Shown: one piece after another, positions 5,451 to 13,928 of the stretch
Position numbering within the stretch: position 1 is the first letter of the stretch
Layout: each line of letters starts with the position of its first letter
NCBI GenBank assembly: GCA_027028665.1
Contig: JALVIU010000408.1
Span: 1 to 18,856, forward strand
Direction of reading: 5' to 3'
DNA from: Candidatus Atribacteria bacterium
GTDB taxonomy: Bacteria; Atribacterota; JALVIU01
Length of the DNA: 18,856 nucleotides
The notes under the pieces: model-generated
Databases searched by the model: none
Told to the model about the DNA's origin: nothing
The model's input: the letters and a program-made list of their open reading frames with translations, nothing else
Translations under genes and position numbers: made by a program

Positions 5451-7868
5451 ATGGCCGAAAATATAAGGGAACTTACCTCAGCTGAGGTATATAAAAGATG
5501 TGATCCATCTATATTCAAATTTGAAACCACTAAGGAGTTAAACTCTTTAGAGGAACTAATAGGACAGGAAAGGGCAGTAAGGGCTATAGATTTTGGTCTT
5601 AGAATAAAGAGAAATGATTACAATCTTTACCTTTCTGGTCTCCCTGGAACAGGAAAAACAAGTTATATAAGGGCATATCTTAAAGAGGTAGCAAAGAAAG
5701 AAAAAACTCCTTCTGATTGGTTGTATGTTTATAATTTTAAGCAACCATCCAAACCAAGGGCAATAAACCTTCCTGCGGGAAAAGGCGAAAAATTTTGTCA
5801 AGATATGAATGAATTTATTGAAGAGCTTAAGGTAGAGCTTCCCAAGGTATTCTCAAGTGAAGAATATGAAAAGCGAAAAGTTGCTGTAATGAAAGAGGTC
5901 CAGGAGAAGAGTAATGAGATAATGGAGGCCTTAAATGAAGAGGCAAAGAAGGAAGGACTTGCCATTGTAAGGACAAATGCAGGATATGTAACAATTCCTA
6001 TTATAAATGGAAGACAGATTACACCAGAGGAATTTGAGATACTTCCAGATGAAGTAAAAAAAGAGATAGAGGAGAAGACAAAAAAGATCCAGGACAAACT
6101 TCTTGAGGCATTAAGGCAGATAAGAAATATGGAGAAAGATGCAAAAAAGACCCTATCTGAGCTTGATAGGCAGACTGCTTTATTTGTAGTTTCTCCTCGT
6201 ATAGAGGAGTTATTAGAAGAGTATAAGGGACATGAAAAGATAGAAGAATATCTAAAGAGTGTCCAGGATGACATAGTAGATAATCTAAGCATTTTTCTTC
6301 CTCAAGAAGAGACATCCCCTCTTAATTTATTGCTAAAAAGTAAATCTTCTCCTTTTACAAGGTATAAGGTAAATCTCATAGTAAATAGAAAGGGCTCAGA
6401 GGGTGCACCTATCGTAGAAGAGGCAAATCCCACATATTCAAATCTTGTAGGAAAGGTGGAATATGAAGGACAATTTGGAACTATGGTGACAGATTTCACA
6501 AAGATAAGGGCAGGGGCCTTTCATAGAGCAAATGGAGGATATCTTATATTACAGATTAGAGATGTATTAAGTAATTTGGGTTCCTGGGATGCATTAAAGA
6601 GAATCTTAAAAACAGGTTCTATAAAGATAGAGAGCCTGAGTGAAAAATTGGGCCTTACTACTATTGATTCTTTAAAACCAGAACCCATCCCTGTAAAGGT
6701 AAAAGTTATATTAGTAGGGAATCCTTTACTTTATCACCTTTTATATCAGTATGATGAGGATTTTTCCAAGCTCTTTAAGATTAAGGCAGATTTTGATTGG
6801 GTAATGAAAAGAGATAATGAAAATATTGAGAAACTTGCAAGTTTTGTAAGTTCATACTGTAAAAAAGAGGGGCTTAAGCATTTTGATAAGACAGGAATGG
6901 CAAGACTTATAGAATACTCAAGCAGGATGTCTGATAATCAGGATAAACTAAGTGCAATGTTTAACAGGCTCACAGAAATAATACAGGAATCTGCCACATG
7001 GGCAGAGATAGAGGGTGCAGATGTTGTAAGTGAAAGGCATGTTGATAAGGCAATAGAGGAGAAGATCTATCGTTCAAATCTCTATGAGGAAAAGATCCAG
7101 GAGATGATAGAGAAGGGTAAGATACTTATAGATATAGATGGAGAAAAGGTGGGTCAGATAAACGGACTTGCAGTGCTTTCTCTGGGTGATTATAGTTTTG
7201 CCAAACCATCAAAGATAACAGCAAATGTATTTTTAGGGAAAGAAGGAGTAGTAAATATAGAGCGAGAGGTAAAGCTAAGTGGTAATATACATAGTAAAGG
7301 GGTTTTAATACTTTCAGGTTTTTTGAGGGATAGATTTTCTCAGGAGTTTCCTCCAAGTTTTTCTGCTACCCTTGCCTTTGAACAGGTATATGAGGGAGTA
7401 GATGGAGATAGTGCATCAAGTACAGAGCTATATGCACTTTTGTCTGCCCTATCTGGTGTTCCCATAAGACAGTATATTGCTGTAACAGGTTCTATAAACC
7501 AAAAAGGTGAGATACAGCCAATAGGTGGTGTAAATGAAAAGATAGAGGGATTTTTCAAGGTCTGTAAGGCCAAAGGTCTAACAGGAAAACAGGGGGTCAT
7601 AATCCCTGTGCAAAATATCGATAATCTAATGCTTGATAAGGAGGTTCAAGAAGCGATAGATAAAGGACTATTTCATATATATCCTGTTAGCCATGTAAGT
7701 GAGGGGATAAAGATACTCACAGGTATGGAACTTGGGATACCAAAGGAGGATGGCTCATATCCAGAAGGTACCATATCCTATCTCGTGCAAAAGAGATTAA
7801 AGGATATGCTGGATAAGCTTAAGGCACTTGATTCAAAAGAGAATAATAAAGAAAAAAATAAGGAGTAA
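5451..7868 (+). CDS. Lon-related ATP-dependent protease (LonB-like, AAA_32 + Lon_C)
   Basis: 805 aa, cytoplasmic. Residues 1-70 lead into Walker A GLPGTGKT (63-70). A long charged, coiled-coil-prone insertion (about 120-290) follows, then the second half of the AAA module with FHRANGGYLIL (357-367) and a sensor region around VILVGNP. The C-terminal Lon protease domain (about 565-760) has catalytic Ser654 in DGDSAS and Lys697 in GGVNEK, 43 residues apart as in E. coli Lon (679 and 722). It lacks the N-terminal LON substrate domain of LonA and has no membrane insertion as in archaeal LonB, so it belongs to the bacterial Lon-related group with an insertion inside the ATPase module. Its likely job is degradation of misfolded or regulatory proteins. 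GGGGTGAT 8 nt before ATG 5451 extends pairing to the 16S tail. Probably cotranscribed with the aldolase. Confidence 0.9.
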   Translation: MAENIRELTSAEVYKRCDPSIFKFETTKELNSLEELIGQERAVRAIDFGLRIKRNDYNLYLSGLPGTGKTSYIRAYLKEVAKKEKTPSDWLYVYNFKQPSKPRAINLPAGKGEKFCQDMNEFIEELKVELPKVFSSEEYEKRKVAVMKEVQEKSNEIMEALNEEAKKEGLAIVRTNAGYVTIPIINGRQITPEEFEILPDEVKKEIEEKTKKIQDKLLEALRQIRNMEKDAKKTLSELDRQTALFVVSPRIEELLEEYKGHEKIEEYLKSVQDDIVDNLSIFLPQEETSPLNLLLKSKSSPFTRYKVNLIVNRKGSEGAPIVEEANPTYSNLVGKVEYEGQFGTMVTDFTKIRAGAFHRANGGYLILQIRDVLSNLGSWDALKRILKTGSIKIESLSEKLGLTTIDSLKPEPIPVKVKVILVGNPLLYHLLYQYDEDFSKLFKIKADFDWVMKRDNENIEKLASFVSSYCKKEGLKHFDKTGMARLIEYSSRMSDNQDKLSAMFNRLTEIIQESATWAEIEGADVVSERHVDKAIEEKIYRSNLYEEKIQEMIEKGKILIDIDGEKVGQINGLAVLSLGDYSFAKPSKITANVFLGKEGVVNIEREVKLSGNIHSKGVLILSGFLRDRFSQEFPPSFSATLAFEQVYEGVDGDSASSTELYALLSALSGVPIRQYIAVTGSINQKGEIQPIGGVNEKIEGFFKVCKAKGLTGKQGVIIPVQNIDNLMLDKEVQEAIDKGLFHIYPVSHVSEGIKILTGMELGIPKEDGSYPEGTISYLVQKRLKDMLDKLKALDSKENNKEKNKE

Positions 7869-7892
7869 CCCCTCTGGGTTGCTCCTTATTTT
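7855..7892. terminator. Bidirectional terminator shared by lon and the dpp operon
   Basis: 17-bp stem, 7855-7871 with 7876-7892, with one T-G wobble (7866/7881) and loop CTCT. The A-run on one side and T-run on the other make it work in both directions, between convergent genes. The lon stop codon TAA (7866-7868) lies inside the stem. Confidence 0.85.
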
Positions 7893-7899
7893 GATATAT

Positions 7900-8862
7900 C
7901 TAAATCACCAGATGACATGCTACCTTATGTTCCCCCTGTACAGTTTTTAACTTGGGTTCGACCTCACGACAGATAGGTTTTGCATAGGGACAACGGGTAT
8001 GAAATCTACACCCTGAGGGTGGGTTTGTAGGATTTGGTACATCCCCCTCAAGTGTGGTTATCTTCTTTTCTCCATCTGGTGGATGTGGGGGAAGTATAGA
8101 TGAAAAGAGTGCCTTTGTATATGGATGTATAGGATTTTTCACAATATCTTCTGTTTTTCCTATCTCTACAATCCTTCCAAGGTACATAACAGCTATGCGG
8201 GTACTTAGATATTTGATAACACTTAAATCGTGAGATATAAATAGATATGTAAGATTTAACTCCTCTCTTAGCTTACGAATAAGATTTAGGATCTGTGCCT
8301 GGACAGATACATCAAGTGCAGATGTGGGCTCATCAAGTACGATAAATTCAGGGTCGAGGATAAGTGCCCTGGCGATCCCTATCCTTTGCCTCTGTCCTCC
8401 TGAGAACTCATGAGGAAACCTATCAAGCCTTGGTAGCGGAAGCCCTACCTTGGCAAGTGTCTCTTTTGCCTTCTCTATACGCTCTTTTTTTGTTCCGATA
8501 TTGTGTATCTTTAGAGGAGATGTGAGTATTGCCCCTACAGTCATACGGGGATCCAGTGAAGAATATGGGTCTTGAAATACTATCTGGATCTTTCTCCTCA
8601 GCTTTTGTTCCTCATTTTTTGGAATCTTTGTTAGATCTTTCCCCTCATAATATATGGTACCATCTGTAGGGGGTAGAAGATTTAAAAGCACCTGTCCAAG
8701 TGTAGATTTTCCACACCCTGATTCCCCTACAAGACCAAGGGTTTCTCCCCTTTCTATCCTTAAATTGACCCCATCTACTGCCTTTAATACCTTTTTTCCA
8801 CCTAATACACTCTTTTTTACAAAGTATTTTTTTACATTTTCTAATCTAATCAGTTCTTCCAT
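7900..8862 (-). CDS. dppF: Dipeptide/oligopeptide ABC transporter ATP-binding protein, DppF/OppF-like
   Basis: 320 aa from the preferred ATG at 8862. Walker A GESGCGKS (46-53), Q-loop Gln97, signature FSGGQRQR (153-160), Walker B FIVLDE (173-178) and His211 are all intact, so it should hydrolyse ATP. The C-terminal oligopeptide-transporter domain ends GCRFHTRCPYAKPIC...ACHLVI with Cys285, 291, 298 and 316, a pattern that in this family can hold an iron-sulphur cluster. It pairs with the DppD-like protein to drive the two permeases. A longer reading from ATG 8886 adds MKRWKDWA, but it overlaps the upstream gene by 41 nt and does not match the usual family start; the shorter one (17 nt overlap) fits better. 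No strong Shine-Dalgarno sequence is present, so coupling is likely. Last gene of the operon. Confidence 0.93.
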   Translation of the reverse strand: MEELIRLENVKKYFVKKSVLGGKKVLKAVDGVNLRIERGETLGLVGESGCGKSTLGQVLLNLLPPTDGTIYYEGKDLTKIPKNEEQKLRRKIQIVFQDPYSSLDPRMTVGAILTSPLKIHNIGTKKERIEKAKETLAKVGLPLPRLDRFPHEFSGGQRQRIGIARALILDPEFIVLDEPTSALDVSVQAQILNLIRKLREELNLTYLFISHDLSVIKYLSTRIAVMYLGRIVEIGKTEDIVKNPIHPYTKALFSSILPPHPPDGEKKITTLEGDVPNPTNPPSGCRFHTRCPYAKPICREVEPKLKTVQGEHKVACHLVI

Positions 8863-9847
8863 AGCCCAATCTTTCCATCTTTTCATTTTTTATTTTGTGA
8901 CACCAAACATAGTGCTCTTCTCCCAGGTGAAATCTTTCAGGTCTTCCTTCTTTGCAATACTCTTCGCGTATATCACATCTGTCATAAAAGAGACAACCCT
9001 TTGGAGGGTATATGAGGTTTGGGAGTGTTCCAGGTATGGTTGGCAGTTCTTCTCCCTCTTTTGCAAGGGATGGCAAAGAGCGAAGCAGTCCTTTTGTATA
9101 AGGGTGTGAAGGGTTTGTAAATATACTCTTTACCCTACCTTCTTCTACGATATTTCCTGCATACATTACAATTACCCTATCTGCTACATTTGCAACCACT
9201 CCAAGGTCGTGTGTTATAAGGAGAACTGCTGTGCCCCTCTTTTGTGAAAGATCTATGATGAGCCTTAAGATTTGTCCTTGAATGGTTACATCAAGTGCAG
9301 TAGTAGGTTCATCTGCAATGAGGATCTCTGGGTCAGAGGATAGTGCCATAGCGATCATCACCCTCTGCCTCATACCACCTGATAATTCAAAAGGGTATTT
9401 ATTAAGCACACCTTCTGGATCTGGCATTTTTACCTCTTTTAGCATCTTTTTTGCAATATTTAAGGCCCTGTTTTTGTTGACCTTTTTGTGAACCATTATC
9501 ACCTCTGACATAAGTGTACCGATCTTGAGCACGGGATTTAGAGAGGTCATAGGCTCCTGAAAGATCATAGAGATGTCTTTACCCCTTATTGTTCTCATCT
9601 CTTCTTCAGACAAAGAGAGAAGATCTTTTCCCCTATATAATATCTTACCCTCTTCTATCTTTCCAGGTTCTTTTATAAGCCTCATTATAGAGCGTGCAGT
9701 AACTGACTTTCCACACCCTGTTTCTCCAACAAGACCAAGGATCTCTCCTGGATATAGAGAAAAACTTACACCGGTAAGTGCCTTAAGGACACCTCTATAT
9801 GTATGAAAATATGTATGTAGTCCTTCTACTTTTAATAGCTCTTCCAT
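8846..9847 (-). CDS. dppD: Dipeptide/oligopeptide ABC transporter ATP-binding protein, DppD/OppD-like
   Basis: 333 aa. Walker A GETGCGKS (41-48), Q-loop Gln97 (FQEPMTSLNP), signature LSGGMRQR (155-162), Walker B ILIADE (175-180) and His213 mark a complete ABC ATPase. The C-terminal extension (PSHPYTKGLL, then GCLFYDRC...YC...WC) carries Cys285, 291, 298 and 316, at the very same positions as in the partner DppF-like protein. This extension is typical of peptide and nickel transporters. The ATG at 9847 directly abuts the TAA of the permease gene, with AGGGG upstream. The C-terminal tail after Cys316 (KIKNEKMERLGYGRTD) is slightly long and its coding sequence overlaps the start of dppF. Confidence 0.93.
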   Translation of the reverse strand: MEELLKVEGLHTYFHTYRGVLKALTGVSFSLYPGEILGLVGETGCGKSVTARSIMRLIKEPGKIEEGKILYRGKDLLSLSEEEMRTIRGKDISMIFQEPMTSLNPVLKIGTLMSEVIMVHKKVNKNRALNIAKKMLKEVKMPDPEGVLNKYPFELSGGMRQRVMIAMALSSDPEILIADEPTTALDVTIQGQILRLIIDLSQKRGTAVLLITHDLGVVANVADRVIVMYAGNIVEEGRVKSIFTNPSHPYTKGLLRSLPSLAKEGEELPTIPGTLPNLIYPPKGCLFYDRCDIREEYCKEGRPERFHLGEEHYVWCHKIKNEKMERLGYGRTD

Positions 9848-10693
9848 TTATCTACCCCTTATCTTTGGATCAAGTATATCTCTTAGTCCATCACCGAATA
9901 GATTAAATCCCATTACTGCTAAGAATATAAATAATCCAGGGAATGTTGCATACCACCATTGATCGAGTATGTATTTTCTTCCTACACTGACCAGTGCACC
10001 CCATTCAGGTGTAGGGGGTTGGGCACCGAGTCCTATAAAGCTCAGAGATGCTGCAACCAGTATAGCATCACCCATTACAAGACTTGCAAGTACTATAACA
10101 GATGAGAGGGAGTTGGGTATTATGTGTCGAAAGATTATATATAGAGGTTTCCCCCCCTGGGCACGAGTGGCAAGCACAAAGGGTTTTTCCTTTAGTGATA
10201 GGGTTTCTCCCCTTACGAGCCTTGAGAATTTTGGTATCATGATGAATGCAACTGCCATCATAGAGTTTACAAGACTTGGACCAAGGGCTGCTGCAATGGA
10301 TAAGGCAAGTACCAGGGGAGGAAATGCCATAACGATATCCATAAGTCGCATTATTATATTATCGAACTGTCCTCCATAATATCCAGAAAAAGCACCGATG
10401 AGTATTCCAGGTATACCTGCCAGAAGTACAACCACTATACCTACCTGAAGTGATATTCGAGACCCATATATTACCCTGCTTAACAGGTCTCTTCCTACTT
10501 CATCTGTGCCAAAGGGGTGTTTTAGGGAAGGGGGAGCAAGCTTTTCTCTTAGACTTATTCTATTGGGATTGTATGGTGCGATAAGGGGTGCAAATATAGC
10601 CATGAGTATTAATAGTATAACAAGAACTGCCCCAAACAGGGTAAGGGGACTTTTCAATATTAAGTATAGTGTAAGTGGCATTTTCTTTTTCAT
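9848..10693 (-). CDS. dppC: Dipeptide/oligopeptide ABC transporter permease, DppC/OppC-like
   Basis: 281 aa inner-membrane permease. An N-terminal helix (about 17-40) is followed by the OppC-type periplasmic motif FGTDEVGRDLLSRVIYGSR (61-79), then five more helices. The cytoplasmic EAA loop, which contacts the ATPases, is at about 174-194 (ATRAQGG...FRHIIPN). GLGAQPPTPEWG (221-232) is a further DppC hallmark. It forms the channel with the DppB-like subunit. Its ATG lies 3 nt after the dppB stop and its stop abuts the dppD start, the tight packing expected of one mRNA. Confidence 0.94.
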   Translation of the reverse strand: MKKKMPLTLYLILKSPLTLFGAVLVILLILMAIFAPLIAPYNPNRISLREKLAPPSLKHPFGTDEVGRDLLSRVIYGSRISLQVGIVVVLLAGIPGILIGAFSGYYGGQFDNIIMRLMDIVMAFPPLVLALSIAAALGPSLVNSMMAVAFIMIPKFSRLVRGETLSLKEKPFVLATRAQGGKPLYIIFRHIIPNSLSSVIVLASLVMGDAILVAASLSFIGLGAQPPTPEWGALVSVGRKYILDQWWYATFPGLFIFLAVMGFNLFGDGLRDILDPKIRGR

Positions 10694-10696
10694 AGG

Positions 10697-11707
10697 CTAA
10701 TACCTTATCTGTGGATCTAAAAATGCATATATAACATCCACCAATAGATTCATAAATACATATATAAATGTTACAACTACCGTAAATCCCATAATTGCAG
10801 GGAAGTCAAGGTAATTTATAGATTCAACTACATATTTTCCTACACCAGGAAAAGAAAATATAGTTTCTGTAAGTATAGCACCACCCATAAGTTCTCCAAA
10901 GGAGATACCTATAATGGTTACAACAGGTATAAGTGCATTTTTGAGTGCATGCTTTAGTATAATGCTTTTCTCTGGAATTCCATTTGCCCTTGCGGTTTCT
11001 ATATACTCTTTATTTAATACCTCAAGCATGGATGATCGGGTAATACGGGTAATAATGGCAAGATATACATATCCAAGACAAAAGGCAGGAAGTATAAGAT
11101 GTGTAAGTGCACTTATAAATACAGGCCAGTTTCCTGTAAGGAGTGCATCTATGGTATACATTCCTGTAATGTGTGTAGGTGGGGACAATATGGTATCAAG
11201 TCTTCCAGAACCTGGCAATATCTTTAGCTTACTGTAAAATACCAAAAGCAATAAGAGCCCTAACCAGAATACAGGCATAGAGACTCCGAAGATGGAAAAA
11301 GTACGGGAGATATGGTCTGGCCATCTATTTCTCTTGATCGCAGATATTATCCCTAAGGGAATCCCCGCACCTATGGCAAACAACATACTGAAGAATGTAA
11401 GCTCTAATGTAGCAGGGAAGTACTTTTTAAGATCTGTAGCTACATCTATACCTGTCCTTATCGATTTTCCAAAATCTCCCTTTAAAAGGCCCCTTAAGTA
11501 TATCATGTACTGCACATAGATAGGCTTATCAAGACCAAGGTCGTGTCTTATTCTTTCTATAGTAGCCTTTGAGGCCTTGGGGCCGGCAATGAGACTTGCC
11601 GGATCCCCAGGGATAGTATGAGAAATAAGAAATACAAGGATCGTTACCCCTAACATTACAGGGATGATATATAGTAATCTTATACCTATGTATTTTGCTA
11701 TTCTCAT
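10697..11707 (-). CDS. dppB: Dipeptide/oligopeptide ABC transporter permease, DppB/OppB-like
   Basis: 336 aa inner-membrane permease with six predicted helices. The N-terminal helix (about 8-30) is followed by the family motif IPGDPASLIAGP and a periplasmic region with LGLDKPIYVQY and GDFGKSI. The EAA loop lies at 235-260 (ETARANGIPEKS...ALKNALIP). The C-terminal half contains GGAILTETIFSFPGVGKYVVESI, which is characteristic of OppB/DppB. The ATG comes 3 nt after the solute-binding protein stop and lacks an obvious Shine-Dalgarno sequence, so it probably relies on ribosomes arriving from the upstream gene. No hairpin separates it from the binding-protein gene, although many operons of this kind have one there. 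Confidence 0.94.
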   Translation of the reverse strand: MRIAKYIGIRLLYIIPVMLGVTILVFLISHTIPGDPASLIAGPKASKATIERIRHDLGLDKPIYVQYMIYLRGLLKGDFGKSIRTGIDVATDLKKYFPATLELTFFSMLFAIGAGIPLGIISAIKRNRWPDHISRTFSIFGVSMPVFWLGLLLLLVFYSKLKILPGSGRLDTILSPPTHITGMYTIDALLTGNWPVFISALTHLILPAFCLGYVYLAIITRITRSSMLEVLNKEYIETARANGIPEKSIILKHALKNALIPVVTIIGISFGELMGGAILTETIFSFPGVGKYVVESINYLDFPAIMGFTVVVTFIYVFMNLLVDVIYAFLDPQIRY

Positions 11708-11710
11708 GAT

Positions 11711-13240
11711 TTATTTATAGATAGATTCAAAGTTGTACATCCTCTCAAGCATTGGGTTGTATATAAAGTTCTTTACTTCTTTTCTCATAGGAATGATGCT
11801 CATAGTCTGATAGAGCAAGATATATGGTGCATCTTCCATTATGATATCCTGTGCCTTTTTATAAAGCTCTTCTCTCTTTTTCTGATCTGGTATCTTAAGT
11901 GCTTCTCTTATGAGCTTATCCACCTCATCGTTTTTGTAGAAGGACCTATTACCTGCAAGACCCCACTTAGAAGAATCAAACCAGTAGTTCATAAACATAG
12001 ATGGATCTGCAAAGTCTGGTGACCATCTACCCATACAGAGGTCAAACTGTCCTTTGTCAACTTTTTCTCTCATGGTTGGGTTTGCAAGCTTTCTTATGTT
12101 GAGTTTTACCCCAATGTCTGCAAAATTGCTCTGGAGAATAAGTACCTCTTCTTCCCAGGTAGGCTGTACGCTTGAATACATAATTTCAAGCTCGAGTCCT
12201 TTTGCATATCCTGCCTTTTTAAGAAGTTCCTTTGCCTTTTTGGGGTCATATGTATACTGAAAAACATCTTCACTGTGTCCCCACATACCCTTAGGAATTG
12301 GTCCTCTCATCTGAATACCATTACCCTTGAGAACAAAATCGATAATACCCTTATAGTCTACTGCATAGTTAAGTGCCTGTCTTACAAGTTTATTATCAAG
12401 AGGTTTCTTCTGGTTATTTATATATACATAGTTACAGAGCTGAGATGGGTATTTTCTTATAACTACATCTTTATTTTTAGCAAGTTTTTCAAGCTGATCT
12501 ACCAATATACCATCTGCTATATCTATATCTCCTCTCTCAAGTGCCATTCTCTGGTCTGTGGATTCTTTTATTACCTTTATTATAACCTCTTTTAACTTTG
12601 GCTTCTCGCCCCAATAATCATCCTTTGCCTCAAGTACGATCTTCTCATCCTTTACCCATTCTTTGAGTCTAAATGGTCCAGACCCGTCGATATGTGTAGC
12701 AAGCCATTTCTGGGCAAGGTCTCCATTCTCTTCGTGTTTTATGATATTTGGGTTTAGAATGCTTGCAGCATTTGTTGCAAGTGTGTAGATAAATGGTGCA
12801 TATGGATACTCTAATACAAATTGTACCTCATAGTCACCTAAGATCTTTATTTCTTTTATTTCTGTGAAATAATCAGATGGTCCTTTTCCTATCTTTTTCA
12901 ATCTTTCAAATGTGAATTTTACTGCCTTTGCATCAAGAGGTGTGCCGTCGTCAAATTTTATTCCTTTCTTCAATTTGAATGTCCATACAGTGCCATCTTC
13001 ATTTGCCTGCCAGGATTCTGCAACAGATGGCTCTACCTCAGTGGATGAGCCCTTATACTTTACAAGCCTGTCATAGCAAGGGTATGTAACCCTCCAATCC
13101 TGATTGTCAAATGTCACTGCTGGATCAAGTATTCTTACATCTTCTCTTGTACCTACAACTAATACATCTTTTGGAGTTGCAAAAGCTAAAGTAGAAATTA
13201 AAAGTACCAATACAAAAATTAAAATACCATACTTTTTCAT
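11711..13240 (-). CDS. dppA: ABC transporter solute-binding protein, SBP_bac_5 (peptide) family
   Basis: 509 aa periplasmic receptor that should deliver peptides, or possibly oligosaccharides or nickel, to the DppBCDF-like transporter. A cleavable signal peptide (MKKYG plus a hydrophobic core) ends in AFA before T22. There is no lipobox Cys, which suggests a free periplasmic protein and hence an outer membrane. Family-5 features run throughout: LVVGTREDVRILDPA at the mature start, AESWQANEDGTVWTFKLKKG (about 74-93), DGTPLDAKAVKFTFERL, GSGPFRLKEW, NNQKKPLDNKLVRQALNYAVD and GRWSPDFADPSMFMNYW. First gene of the operon, with a strong AAGGAGGAGG before ATG 13240 and its own promoter. In some thermophiles this family binds cello- or manno-oligosaccharides, so peptide specificity is inferred. 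Confidence 0.94.
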   Translation of the reverse strand: MKKYGILIFVLVLLISTLAFATPKDVLVVGTREDVRILDPAVTFDNQDWRVTYPCYDRLVKYKGSSTEVEPSVAESWQANEDGTVWTFKLKKGIKFDDGTPLDAKAVKFTFERLKKIGKGPSDYFTEIKEIKILGDYEVQFVLEYPYAPFIYTLATNAASILNPNIIKHEENGDLAQKWLATHIDGSGPFRLKEWVKDEKIVLEAKDDYWGEKPKLKEVIIKVIKESTDQRMALERGDIDIADGILVDQLEKLAKNKDVVIRKYPSQLCNYVYINNQKKPLDNKLVRQALNYAVDYKGIIDFVLKGNGIQMRGPIPKGMWGHSEDVFQYTYDPKKAKELLKKAGYAKGLELEIMYSSVQPTWEEEVLILQSNFADIGVKLNIRKLANPTMREKVDKGQFDLCMGRWSPDFADPSMFMNYWFDSSKWGLAGNRSFYKNDEVDKLIREALKIPDQKKREELYKKAQDIIMEDAPYILLYQTMSIIPMRKEVKNFIYNPMLERMYNFESIYK

Positions 13241-13272
13241 AATATCCTCCTCCTTTTTCTTTGGTCTATAAA

Positions 13273-13301
13273 ATCATAGTATATTTTTATTATAAAGTCA
13301 A
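13273..13301 (-). promoter_or_regulatory. Sigma-A promoter of the dpp operon
   Basis: Minus strand: TTGACT (13301-13296), 17-bp spacer, TATGAT (13278-13273); start near 13266. It sits within 40 bp of the stop codon of the upstream HTH gene, and no terminator hairpin lies between them. Confidence 0.65.
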
Positions 13302-13309
13302 GGATTTAG

Positions 13310-13924
13310 TTAAGCTATTTCTTTTTGTGATAATATTTTCTTTATTTTATGTAATATTTCTGCAGGTGTTTTTACAGGAAATTCCATATTTTCTACTAAC
13401 TCATTGGCAGGTATATTTTTTATAACTATTCCTTCTAATCTTTCTTTTAACTCTTCTTTAGTAAGTGGAAAATTTGCCCCTCTAAGCCTTATTAATACCT
13501 TTATGGCCCATTCTACTCCAAGTACTTCTAACTCTTTTTCTTTAATAAAGATTCCCTTTTCCTCTTTTACTTTTTTGTAGGCAAGCTTTGCTATGCCTCC
13601 TGCTTTGTGAAAGTCGATTTTTTCAAATTCCCCTTCTAAGTATTTTAGTATGAGTTCTTCATTTGATTGAAGGATTTTTTTTACTGTTTGTTCCGTTATG
13701 CCGAGTGTCTCCGCTATTTCATAATGTGTTTTAAGAAGCTCTTCTTTTAAGATAATTACATAAGCTGCTTCTGCTAAAGAGGGAAGCCATGTGAGATTTC
13801 TATAATCGATGAGTTTTCTTAATCCACCAAGAATTTTTATACTTTCTTCAAATACCCTTTCCGCAAGAAAATCAATATCTGTCTCAGTGATAGGTTTGGA
13901 AATTACCTCCATTTGCTTAGACAT
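13310..13924 (-). CDS. KaiC-associated probable regulator with HTH (near_KaiC_dom-like)
   Basis: 204 aa from the preferred ATG at 13924. I recognise it as like the 'probable regulatory domain' family found beside KaiC-like ATPases in archaea (TIGR03879-type); this is from memory. The segment YRNLTWLPSLAEAAYVIILK (41-60) leads into a helix-turn-helix THYEIAETLGITEQTVKKIL (66-85), like a sigma-70 region 4 or LuxR helix pair. A second helical domain (about 130-200) ends TPAEILHKIKKIL. No membrane segment or enzyme motif. GGAGG, inside the last codons of the ATPase gene, is 9 nt from this ATG, 4 nt after the ATPase stop. A longer reading from 13957 would overlap the ATPase gene by 29 nt and is not preferred. 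Probably a DNA- or protein-binding output partner of the ATPase. Confidence 0.8.
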   Translation of the reverse strand: MSKQMEVISKPITETDIDFLAERVFEESIKILGGLRKLIDYRNLTWLPSLAEAAYVIILKEELLKTHYEIAETLGITEQTVKKILQSNEELILKYLEGEFEKIDFHKAGGIAKLAYKKVKEEKGIFIKEKELEVLGVEWAIKVLIRLRGANFPLTKEELKERLEGIVIKNIPANELVENMEFPVKTPAEILHKIKKILSQKEIA

Positions 13925-13928
13925 CGTT

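Noticed and set aside
5798-6292. Minus-strand frame of 164 codons inside the lon-like gene
   Set aside because: Ser-rich antisense of the charged coiled-coil region; lon is intact with its catalytic dyad.
8654-10379. Long plus-strand frames (8654-9109 and 9969-10379) opposite the dpp genes
   Set aside because: They are antisense to well-identified ABC transporter genes, give low-complexity Ser/Pro/Arg-rich proteins and have no Shine-Dalgarno sequence.
12275-12595. Plus-strand frame of 106 codons inside the solute-binding protein gene
   Set aside because: The minus-strand protein is full-length and matches its family throughout; the Ile/Tyr/Phe-rich antisense reading is a shadow.
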